From NCBI GenBank assembly GCA_019752635.1, contig JAIELX010000081.1, positions 35,507-99,506 of the forward strand: a stretch of 64,000 nucleotides of DNA. The letters are read 5' to 3'. Shown piece after piece: positions 18,334 to 26,342 of this stretch; the stretch's first letter is position 1; every line of letters starts with the position of its first letter. Source of the DNA: Candidatus Obscuribacterales bacterium. Lineage in GTDB: Bacteria > Cyanobacteriota > Vampirovibrionia > Obscuribacterales > Obscuribacteraceae. Made by a program: the position numbers and the translations under genes. The notes under the pieces were generated by a model that saw only the letters and a program-made list of their open reading frames with translations, had not been told where the DNA came from and did no database searches.

Positions 18334-18921
18334 TCATGTTTGAGCGGCTGTATCGACAGAAACGGAACTTTCCCTGGCGGACGGCAATTTCTTCATGAGT
18401 CGGGCGGCCAGAAAGCCGACTTCAGCAAGCAGGTATGTCGCACCGGCTCCGGCCATCGCACAACCACTTCTCCATATCAGTATCGGATCAACGTACTCTC
18501 GAAGTAGCTCAACGTACGGTCCGGCCGAAACCGAACGCAGAGGATAGACGTACCATCGCTCGTTGTCGGATGGCAGCATGGTGTAATAGCTCGAATAAAA
18601 CTCCCAGGCGGCAAAACCTGCGGCAATAGACAACACCACGGCGACCAATCGACCTCTGGTCCACGGAGTGAAAAAGAGAACTGCCGCAATGATCAAGTCG
18701 AACAGGCCGGTTACGTAGTAACCGACTTGCCAGTTAGACTCAAATGCGATGCGTGCAATACCCATCTTCTCGCCATAGCAGTTGCAGCCGGGATCTGCTT
18801 GAGAGAGGAAATATTGAGTCAAAGCAACCATGGCCAGGACAAACGCAGGATAGGCTGCCAGCACCAGCGATGCAAACAGCTTCCCAAACTTAGCGAGATT
18901 CCAAAACGGGGCGAGCTTCAT
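18334..18921 (-). CDS. four-TM membrane protein, MauE/DoxX-like
   Basis: A 195-residue membrane protein with about four helices: LFASLVLAAYPAFVLAMVAL, YYVTGLFDLIIAAVLFF, RLVAVVLSIAAGFAAWEF and, after a polar outer loop, AMAGAGATYLLAEVGFLAAR. After the first helix comes DPGCNCYGEKMG, which resembles the CGCFG motif of MauE/DoxX-like proteins, where a Cys pair serves in redox chemistry. ATG 18921 is chosen (GGAG six bases upstream) over TTG 18924. It follows a small exported protein and a di-haem oxidoreductase on the same strand, so a shared redox role is plausible but unproven. The family link is tentative. Confidence 0.6.
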   Translation of the reverse strand: MKLAPFWNLAKFGKLFASLVLAAYPAFVLAMVALTQYFLSQADPGCNCYGEKMGIARIAFESNWQVGYYVTGLFDLIIAAVLFFTPWTRGRLVAVVLSIAAGFAAWEFYSSYYTMLPSDNERWYVYPLRSVSAGPYVELLREYVDPILIWRSGCAMAGAGATYLLAEVGFLAARLMKKLPSARESSVSVDTAAQT

Positions 18922-18939
18922 CAAAGACGCTCCGCTTTA

Positions 18940-19488
18940 CTACTTTTTCTTCTCTGCTGTGTTGCCATTCTCATCAGTGGTCGCGGCTGCGGGTGGTCCG
19001 CTGGATTTGAACACTTGATCAACGCCGGCGTGAATCGGTTTGATCTTGGCCTGAATGGTGCCGACTTCGGTGGATTTGTTTTGAGTCTTCAAACAGATAT
19101 TCAACATCCGCAGTGCATTCTGATAGTCATTGTTGTTATCCGTCTTCTTGATCGCTTCTATGAATGCGATTTTACTTCGCAGAACCCTTTCAGCACCGGC
19201 CCAATCTCGTTTTCCGTAAGCATCACTGGCCAGAACACCCATCTGCATGCAAACCGAGCTGGAATACATGTCTTTATCGCCATTGAAATTTGGTTTTTGA
19301 ATAAGTTCAGCACATGCGTTCAAGGAACTCATTGCTCCGGCGGCGTCACCCGCGTCCGCCTGCTGCTGCGCTCTATGTCGCAAATTCGCAGCTTCTTTCA
19401 CCGGGTTCGTTTCACGGCTTTGAGCAAAAGCGGACGAACTCGAAGTTAGCACTAAACCCATAGCCATACATAACATCAAGCGTTTCAT
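18940..19488 (-). CDS. small exported helical protein
   Basis: A 182-residue protein with a clear signal peptide (MLCMAMGLVLTSSSSAFAQ) and a helical mature part. Helices such as KEAANLRHRAQQQADAGDAA and WAGAERVLRSKIAFIEAI suggest two TPR-like hairpins; a charged tail ends in KKK. I do not know its function. ATG 19488 is the start, with a perfect AGGAGG eight bases upstream. It lies between the membrane protein (18-base gap) and the di-haem protein (13-base gap), so the three genes probably form an operon transcribed leftwards from the di-haem gene. Confidence 0.72.
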   Translation of the reverse strand: MKRLMLCMAMGLVLTSSSSAFAQSRETNPVKEAANLRHRAQQQADAGDAAGAMSSLNACAELIQKPNFNGDKDMYSSSVCMQMGVLASDAYGKRDWAGAERVLRSKIAFIEAIKKTDNNNDYQNALRMLNICLKTQNKSTEVGTIQAKIKPIHAGVDQVFKSSGPPAAATTDENGNTAEKKK

Positions 19489-19501
19489 CAAATCGTCCTC
19501 C

Positions 19502-20869
19502 TTAGAGACTCTTCAAAAATGCAAGTAGCGCGTCTTTATCTTCCTGTGAACTGGATTTGTAACGATCGGCAGAACTCTGAGCCTGTCCGCCATGCATAAG
19601 AATGGCAGTATGGATATCGCGAGTGCGTCCGTCATGCATCAAGAATTTTTTGAATCGTAAGCCCCAGAGCGGAGTAGTCCGCCACTCTCCTCCCTTGGCA
19701 CCTTCCTGCGGAATACCGTCAGCCAGCTCCAGCCCCATATCATGCAGAAGGAAATCTGAATACGGGTAGAATGTTTTGTTTTCCAGCGCAGCCACTTCCA
19801 CGGCATCTATTAGAGGCAGCTTGCTATCCGGATCGGCGACCATAACTTTGCTCGCACTCGTCCATGAGGGTCTGTGACAAAATGCACAATCCAGCTTTTC
19901 GAACACCTTTTCCCCTGCGGTCACCTGCGGTGTAATCGGTCCTCGCGGTGGTGGAGCAAGCAGAGTCTGGTACCAGGTCAACGCCAGCAAAATCTTGCCC
20001 TTATCGTTGGGCTGACCGGCCTGGTTGATTTTGCGCAAAAACTCCGGGTTATCGCCAAGAGGCTCGCTCGAGTTCTCGGTGTGGGCACCGTATGTGGTGA
20101 GCCCCAACTCGATATTCATGGCACCGGTAGTAAAATTGAACAGGTTCACATGCTGATCTTTCCAGCCGAAACGCGCAGAACGAGAGGCTTCCGTATAGCG
20201 GTCGACAGCTACGGCAGCCCGACCCGCCACCGCAGGATCGGAAACCATTTCTTTAATTCCCTGAGCGGTAAACTCTCCGTCCGGAATGCTGTCGATCAGA
20301 CCGTCCCCGTAAATGGGTGGCGAATGGCGATTGGACTGCAGCTCCGCGTCCATTGGTACTTGCTCAAAGTCGAGCTGATCCTGGAAAGTACCCCTGTTTG
20401 GGAACTCAGTTGTAATAGTCTTTCGTTGTAAACTCGGTCCGCCCTTCGTCAGGAAGAAGTCGACGTCGACCTTGGTCAAGCCTCGTATGACTTCTTTCAG
20501 CGGCTTCTTCGACTTGGGCGAGACGGGGTCTCGTTTGGCATAGTTCAAAATACTGGTACTGGAAATGTCACGACCTTCGCCCCCGGGAGGACCGGGTTGC
20601 CCGTGGCATTCCCAGCAGCTCTTGCCGTTGAACATTGGTCCCAGACCTTCTTCAGGCGTGAACTCTTTCTTGAAGAGCATCTCGCCCACGCGAAATTTGC
20701 GCAATTCTTCAGCCGTCAATCCCGGGAGCGGACGGCCCAATACTTTGTTGGGGTTGTTCAGATCAGCATCTGTTAGTGGTTGGTCGTGTTCCGTTTTAGA
20801 GCACCCGCTCAAGACCACCGCAACGAGCAGCCCAAGCAATCCCTGCGTTGAAATCCGAATTGTCTTCAT
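19502..20869 (-). CDS. di-haem oxidoreductase / peroxidase-like lipoprotein
   Basis: A 455-residue c-type cytochrome. A lipoprotein signal (LLGLLVAVVLSGC) is followed by two haem-binding CxxCH sites, CWECH near residue 83 and CAFCH near 330. The fold and order match the di-haem oxidoreductase (DHOR, DUF1111) family, related to MauG and bacterial cytochrome c peroxidases. Such proteins pass electrons to peroxide or oxidise a partner protein. ATG 20869 is chosen because the lipobox then falls about 23 residues in; the in-frame start at 20917 would bury it. First gene of the likely operon with 18940-19488 and 18334-18921. Confidence 0.85.
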   Translation of the reverse strand: MKTIRISTQGLLGLLVAVVLSGCSKTEHDQPLTDADLNNPNKVLGRPLPGLTAEELRKFRVGEMLFKKEFTPEEGLGPMFNGKSCWECHGQPGPPGGEGRDISSTSILNYAKRDPVSPKSKKPLKEVIRGLTKVDVDFFLTKGGPSLQRKTITTEFPNRGTFQDQLDFEQVPMDAELQSNRHSPPIYGDGLIDSIPDGEFTAQGIKEMVSDPAVAGRAAVAVDRYTEASRSARFGWKDQHVNLFNFTTGAMNIELGLTTYGAHTENSSEPLGDNPEFLRKINQAGQPNDKGKILLALTWYQTLLAPPPRGPITPQVTAGEKVFEKLDCAFCHRPSWTSASKVMVADPDSKLPLIDAVEVAALENKTFYPYSDFLLHDMGLELADGIPQEGAKGGEWRTTPLWGLRFKKFLMHDGRTRDIHTAILMHGGQAQSSADRYKSSSQEDKDALLAFLKSL

Positions 20870-21030
20870 TCTTGAACCCACTTTGGCAAGCCCTCTATCC
20901 ACATTCCACTTTGGCAATCCATTCTACTATTGCACACTTGCAAAATTATCAATCCCGCTGAGAAAGCGCCGCAGAATCCACCGCAGTCTGATAACAGGGT
21001 CCACGAACACCGAACGAAACGAAAGAGAAA

Positions 21031-21054
21031 CCCCGGCGATTTTCATCGCCGGGG
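21031..21054 (-). terminator. intrinsic terminator of the TadG-like gene
   Basis: CCCCGGCGAT with its exact complement ATCGCCGGGG, four bases between, makes a 10-bp GC-rich stem. On the minus strand it is followed by TTTCTCTTTCG. It lies 39 bases beyond the stop of the TadG-like gene, and upstream of the di-haem gene. Confidence 0.75.
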
Positions 21055-21092
21055 TCGCAATTCTGGACCTTAGGCCTAACCGAACACCAGTA

Positions 21093-24000
21093 TTAGTGGC
21101 TTCTCGGCGGAGGCGGCGGAGGAGGCGGCGGCGGTACCGGGTTGATCGGAGGCACGTTCGCCGGATTCTGCGGCGGCGGTGGTGGCTTCAACACTTTAAG
21201 CGCCGGTACGTGCGGCAGAGGCGAGGTGAATTGAATTCTAACCGCTTCGTTGTCGCAGACCGGTTGTTGGTCTCCGTTCGGAACCGCGCGTCCACAATCC
21301 AATCTGTTGCCGGGGGTTGCGTTGTTACGCAAGTCCACAGCGATGTTGGACGTGTCTGCGCTGTTGTTCTGCGCCATCACCGACCACAGTACGTCGAAAC
21401 GTCCGTTGTCCGGATCGCGGTCGCAGTTGGTCTTGATGCGATAGACGTTCAAGGCTTGGTACAAACTGTTGCCTTCAAGCAACGCGTTTACACCAGTCGA
21501 GTTTTCGAAGCCTTTCAGGCTAGCAGCCGCATTTTTGTAGGTTCCAGCGTCGGCAGCCGCGAAATCAAACGAGGTGAATGTTGGAGCATTCTTGTTTTCG
21601 TTGATCATCAGACTGCCACTAACTGTGAACTGGATAGCCCCGGCAACTGCTTGGCCGCGAGGTAAGCTTGCGTCTCCGACAGTGACCAATTCGATGTTTC
21701 TGGTTTGGCTCGACGGTCTGACCGATGGCGGGCAGAGGATCTGAGCAACCTTGCCTGGCTCGATTTCAACTTGCTCGGCGGTTCCACCGTTGACGTCCAC
21801 AGCTCTGCGATCGCCGGTGAACAGACGAGGATCACCAAGCCAGTTCTTGTCGCCTAGGGCAATTGGAAGCTGACCTGTACCTGAAGGTCCTTGACCACGG
21901 ATCTCAGCCTGGAGAGTAGGAATTTCCGCGACGGTGGGACGGATTGGAGGCCAGTAATCGATTGCTTTTGCAAGCTTGTACTGTCTCGGTTGCGCGGTAC
22001 TCTTCGGATCTGCGGGCACAACACGATCGAGTCCGATCGAGGTGATGGCACGGAACGAGTTGATCAGTCCCTTGGTATCTCCTGTATAAGGAGAGACACC
22101 ACTTACGGAAGCAATCATCTCAACAGCGTTGTTCATGACTGCGCCGCTTCGTGCGATCAATCGGTTCTGTTCTGCGATTTGAGCACGCTTCGGTGTTTCT
22201 TCGTTGTCAACGATTGCCTTACGGTTAGCCAGAAGGATTGCACGGCGAGGATCTGTTGCCAGCAAACCGGACAAACCGGTGGCGGTCGCAACGCCATGCG
22301 GTACTTGAAGCGTTGGTCCAACGTCGAAGACTTCTTCCCTTGCAAGGATTGCATCAAGTTCTCGAATCAACACTTTGACTCTTGCTGATGCTTCGTCATT
22401 GACGGTCTTGCCGGCATCGTATGCGTTCTGAGCTACGCCGTTGGTATTGTTTACGTCTTCGCGGAAGTCCAACATTTCAGCAATCGGGTTTCCGTCAACT
22501 GTTGTCGGGCAGCCGGTGAGCTCGTCCAAACCGATGGCTAGAGTTTGACCGGGAGCAAATGCCAACTGCTGGGGAGTCGAACCTTGCATACGGAATACAT
22601 AAGCTTGGTCAACGTATGTACCGGGGCTAGCGTCAAAGTTGTTGAGCGAACGTCCGTCGCCCGATCCTTTCGCCATGGCTTTGGTGCTGTCCGGAATCAG
22701 AGCGAAGATGCCCCCCCAGATGCGTTTGCACTCGTCGGCGGTACCCGGACGATTCTGTGCAAATGCTTTCTGGACCAGGAACTCGCCAGCTTCGTTGAAG
22801 ATGGTCTTTTGAGCATCGGCTGTTTGGGTAGGAGCTGTTCTCAACGGTGCCTTCAAAGCCTTGATCACGGAGTCAATGTTTGGACGCAAGCAGTCATTGC
22901 GCAGCCAATCATATACATAGTAGGAGACTAGTTGGCTGGGGTTCGCCGCGCCTCGCGGGTTGAGTGCCGCATCGTCTCCGGCGGAAACATCGGACGGATA
23001 GGTAGCCGGTGATATGGAAGAAGGTGCGCCACCCTTGGTCGTGCCCGGGAACGGTCCGTCATTAGAGGTGAAGAAGTTACCGTCACCGGTCCAGGCCCCC
23101 TTGCCTGCGTTCATGATCGCCAGCAGGTTTTCGAAGTGGTTGCCTTGCGTTTGGTCGGCAGGCAGACCTTGGGGGAACTCCAGACGGAAGATACCGGCTG
23201 TGACCGGGGTTCGTTCACCACCGGCGGTAGCAGTTGCAACTTCTGTCTTCCGTGCGCTCAGATCACCTTTGCTCGGGCTTGTTCTGTCAATGGTCTGATC
23301 AATTTCTACTCGCACAACGGTCGGCACCATGAAGTTGTTCGGTGCGTCCTTCGTGAAAGCGGTACGATCTACCAACTTAGGCTGACGACTGATCGCATTG
23401 AAGATGTAGGAGCCGGGGAAATTCGGAACCGGGACGTTAACGCCGGCGCGGTAGAATCGCTGCTGATCGATAAGACCGGAATTGTTATCGGAATCGGCGC
23501 CTAGAGACATGTTCGCCGGCGACGGAATCGGTATATCGGTAACGCCGGACGCTTCATTCCCGATGTAGCCGAATGTGATTTTCACGTCGCTGCGGGAGAT
23601 GTTCGGCGAATTTTGCGCACGAGTCGGGTTGTTATTGTAGGCATCCATCGCGATCTTCTTCAGGTCGATCGGCGTGGGTGAGGAAATAACGTAATCTGCG
23701 GCTTCGATGGCTTTGAAACGATCGCGCAACGCTTGCGCAGCTTGCATCACTTGCTGTTGATCGCGGTTGGCGAGCAACTTCATGTCTTCGTTCTGGAGCT
23801 GAGCGGCAATGACCGCATCGAGCCGTGCCCGACCAATAAGAGTGTTGATACCGTACACTGGAGACTGTTGAAGTCCATTTGCTCTAAATTGATCGCAAAC
23901 AGCAACTTCACCGACGCCCAGAGCCTGCTTAGATGCTGTCTGCTGAACGCTGATTCTCGAAAGTTCCTTCGCTACGGAAATCGCAGCCGAGTCAATTGCA

Positions 24001-24155
24001 GTTTGCGCTTCTTTCTGGTGCGTAAACTGCTGAGAGTAGATAACAGCAAGGAACAGAACGACTATAACGATGCCTAAACCTATGGCAACGACTAGCGTTA
24101 GCGATCCCCCACGTTTTTTTCTTTTGCTTTTCTTACTAATAAGAAGGTTGTCCAT
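21093..24155 (-). CDS. TadG-like membrane-anchored protein, 1020 aa
   Basis: A very large secreted-type protein with one N-terminal TM helix (LTLVVAIGLGIVIVVLFLAV) preceded by a basic run (KKSKRKKRGG). The stretch QFTHQKEAQTAIDSAAISVA after the helix is typical of the Tad-domain (TadG/TadE-G-like) proteins of Flp pilus loci. The long outer part is Asn/Asp/Thr-rich without clear domains, and the C-terminus is a polyproline tail that ends PRSH. ATG 24155 is chosen because GAGGT lies 7 bases upstream; the longer frame to 24224 has no ribosome site. It has its own promoter (24345-24375) and terminator. Likely a surface or assembly component. Confidence 0.75.
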   Translation of the reverse strand: MDNLLISKKSKRKKRGGSLTLVVAIGLGIVIVVLFLAVIYSQQFTHQKEAQTAIDSAAISVAKELSRISVQQTASKQALGVGEVAVCDQFRANGLQQSPVYGINTLIGRARLDAVIAAQLQNEDMKLLANRDQQQVMQAAQALRDRFKAIEAADYVISSPTPIDLKKIAMDAYNNNPTRAQNSPNISRSDVKITFGYIGNEASGVTDIPIPSPANMSLGADSDNNSGLIDQQRFYRAGVNVPVPNFPGSYIFNAISRQPKLVDRTAFTKDAPNNFMVPTVVRVEIDQTIDRTSPSKGDLSARKTEVATATAGGERTPVTAGIFRLEFPQGLPADQTQGNHFENLLAIMNAGKGAWTGDGNFFTSNDGPFPGTTKGGAPSSISPATYPSDVSAGDDAALNPRGAANPSQLVSYYVYDWLRNDCLRPNIDSVIKALKAPLRTAPTQTADAQKTIFNEAGEFLVQKAFAQNRPGTADECKRIWGGIFALIPDSTKAMAKGSGDGRSLNNFDASPGTYVDQAYVFRMQGSTPQQLAFAPGQTLAIGLDELTGCPTTVDGNPIAEMLDFREDVNNTNGVAQNAYDAGKTVNDEASARVKVLIRELDAILAREEVFDVGPTLQVPHGVATATGLSGLLATDPRRAILLANRKAIVDNEETPKRAQIAEQNRLIARSGAVMNNAVEMIASVSGVSPYTGDTKGLINSFRAITSIGLDRVVPADPKSTAQPRQYKLAKAIDYWPPIRPTVAEIPTLQAEIRGQGPSGTGQLPIALGDKNWLGDPRLFTGDRRAVDVNGGTAEQVEIEPGKVAQILCPPSVRPSSQTRNIELVTVGDASLPRGQAVAGAIQFTVSGSLMINENKNAPTFTSFDFAAADAGTYKNAAASLKGFENSTGVNALLEGNSLYQALNVYRIKTNCDRDPDNGRFDVLWSVMAQNNSADTSNIAVDLRNNATPGNRLDCGRAVPNGDQQPVCDNEAVRIQFTSPLPHVPALKVLKPPPPPQNPANVPPINPVPPPPPPPPPPRSH

Positions 24156-25095
24156 CCAGGTTACCTCAATCGGTAGTGCTGATTCCCCCGCGGGGATCTC
24201 CCCAAAACTGTTTGTCACCCCCATAGGCTGGTGTAAATCCAGGTACTCTAGTTATTCCATCAAGAGTCATCATATTAACATCGGTTAATGAAAGGAGCGC
24301 TATTTAATCTTGGCAATTAACCTTAGATTTTGGATTGCCTGACTAATATAGTGTGCTTTTTCGCTCCAATGTCAACCATTCTACTGTAATCTCCAATTGT
24401 GGCAATTTTTGGGCATTATCCGGGCAAATCCCTGAAATTACAAAGTCGTTACGTATTGGCAGATTTGTGACTCGTAAAATCCCTAACACAGAGGGTTTTC
24501 AGGAGCCGTCCGGCAAGGAGCGCCTCTGATCGATTTTTCTAATGCCAGGAGGCGGACGGGAAGGGGCCGCCAGACGTGCAAATCACCCGAAAACCGCTTC
24601 CCGGGCGGAGAGGGGATCACATGTAAAATTGCAATGCATAATTCAACCATTTTTGGGGAACACACTCCGATTTGCCCCGCCTAGATTAGCCCCCTTTCAT
24701 CCTGACGCACCGGAAAAGGATTAATGAGAAATTTCTGATTTTTCTGACGCCAAATAACCAATGCAGGCGCACCAGGCAACGCCGGATATTAAGCGTCCAT
24801 GGCATCGATCGCCCTCTCGACATCAAGGCGCTCACCACCGATGGTGCTAGGTTCGGTGCGGCGGCCCGGTTGAAGACCAGAGCAGCGGGCTACCGGCGTC
24901 TGTCCGAGAAGCCTGTCGGCGGGTCGGTGCTGGCTGAATTCGAACGATTCGAAGACCGTAGACTGGCTCCATCACTTGCAGGCAGGAGGCGACAATGGCG
25001 AGTCTTGGCAGCGGGAACCGGACGATGAACGTGGTAATATCACCGCCGCGCATACGGCGATTAGTTCTCCTTCCGTCTTACAAGGAAAAGGATTT
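24156..25095. other. 940-bp intergenic region
   Basis: This gap lies between the divergent TadG-like and flavin-oxidoreductase genes. The left part (24280-24480) is AT-rich and contains the promoter at 24345-24375. The middle (24480-24720) is more GC-rich, and the right part (24780-25060) is open in one frame but resembles no protein I know. I saw no tRNA, riboswitch or mobile element. An FMN riboswitch was looked for before the flavin enzyme and not found. Confidence 0.5.
24345..24375 (-). promoter_or_regulatory. sigma-70-type promoter of the TadG-like gene
   Basis: On the minus strand TTGACA (24375-24370) is followed after 19 bases by TATATT (24350-24345). The -35 box is perfect; the spacer is longer than the usual 17. 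Transcription would start near 24338, leaving a leader of about 180 bases before ATG 24155. Confidence 0.5.
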
Positions 25096-26244
25096 ATGAG
25101 CAATTCCGGTCAAGAATCCACGAAGCAGCATGGATGCCGTTCAGATGTAGCGCACGACCGCAACCTGCCGGATGTCGACCTGTTATCTCCGCTGCAAGTC
25201 CGTGGGGTGCAGCTGCGCAATCGTATCGTGGTATCACCAATGTGCCAGTACAGCTCCAGGGAAGGGTTCGCAGATGATTGGCATCTTGTTCATCTGGGCA
25301 GCAGGGCGGTCGGCGGCGCCGGTTTGGTATTCACCGAGGCCGCGGCAGTGTCCCCGGAAGGGCGCATCACTCCAGCAGATCTGGGAATATGGAGCGATGC
25401 GCATATCGAACAACTGGCACGAATAGCTCACTTCATAGACAGAATGGGAAGTGTGGCCGGCATTCAACTCGCACACGCCGGACGGAAAGCAGGATGTGCC
25501 CCCCCGTGGACCGGCGGCGCTCGGTTGCCGGAGAGCGGAGGCGGCTGGCAGACCGTAGCCCCCAGCGCGTTACCATTTAACGGCGAAGACCCGCCGCCAC
25601 GTGTGCTCGATGCAGACGGAATCGAAAATGTCATCAACCAATTTCGAGATGCCGCCAAAAGGGCTATTACGGCCGGGTTTAGAATCATCGAACTTCACTC
25701 TGCTCACGGTTATCTACTGCACGAATTTCTGTCGCCGCTCAGTAATCAGCGCACTGATGAATATGGCGGAAGTTTGGAAAACAGAACACGAATAGTCCTG
25801 CGTACGGTTCGAGCATTACGCGAAGTGATGCCGGCCGACATGCCGCTGTTCGTTCGAATATCGGCCACGGATTGGGTAGACAAAGGTTGGGATATTGATC
25901 AATCAGTCGAACTTTCAAAAGAACTTAAAGCGTGCGGAGTCGATTTGATCGATTGTTCCAGCGGTGCGTTGGTACCGCATGCGGTGATTCCGGTCGGAAA
26001 GAACTTCCAGGTACCTTTTGCGGCGCGAATCAAAGAGGATGCAGATATCTTGACCGGCGCGGTCGGTCTCATCACAGAAGCCGACCAGGCCAACGAAATT
26101 ATCACCTCGGGCTCGGCTGACCTGGCGTTTCTGGCAAGAGAGATGCTTAGAGAACCATACTGGGCGCTTAAGGCCGAGCAGATCCTCGGACAAGAGCCAC
26201 ACTGGCAGACCCCCTACGGTTACGCGGTCCGACGCCGCCGCTGA
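25096..26244 (+). CDS. NADH:flavin oxidoreductase, Old Yellow Enzyme family (YqjM-like)
   Basis: A 382-residue FMN-dependent ene-reductase that reduces C=C bonds of unsaturated aldehydes, ketones or nitro compounds using NAD(P)H. The cysteine of the YqjM subgroup lies in IVVSPMCQYSS, followed by WHLVHLGSRAVGGAGLVFTE. Flavin and substrate residues are visible in IQLAHAGRKAG and HSAHGYLLHEFLSPLSNQR, and the C-terminal phosphate site in LAFLAREMLREPYW. ATG 25096 is preferred: AAGGA lies 5 bases upstream, and it omits an unrelated 40-residue extension open from 24976. It stands alone; a role in detoxification of electrophiles is likely. Confidence 0.92.
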   Translation: MSNSGQESTKQHGCRSDVAHDRNLPDVDLLSPLQVRGVQLRNRIVVSPMCQYSSREGFADDWHLVHLGSRAVGGAGLVFTEAAAVSPEGRITPADLGIWSDAHIEQLARIAHFIDRMGSVAGIQLAHAGRKAGCAPPWTGGARLPESGGGWQTVAPSALPFNGEDPPPRVLDADGIENVINQFRDAAKRAITAGFRIIELHSAHGYLLHEFLSPLSNQRTDEYGGSLENRTRIVLRTVRALREVMPADMPLFVRISATDWVDKGWDIDQSVELSKELKACGVDLIDCSSGALVPHAVIPVGKNFQVPFAARIKEDADILTGAVGLITEADQANEIITSGSADLAFLAREMLREPYWALKAEQILGQEPHWQTPYGYAVRRRR

Positions 26245-26342
26245 ATAACGTCGCGGCGCTACGTATTTTCCCCCATTACAGCGTTCATAAAGTTCCCTAA
26301 AATTGTGTTCATCGACAGGGCCGCCGCTCTCTCGGATCACAA

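Noticed and set aside
24156..25095. FMN riboswitch before the flavin oxidoreductase
   Set aside because: The conserved core segments of that riboswitch are not present.
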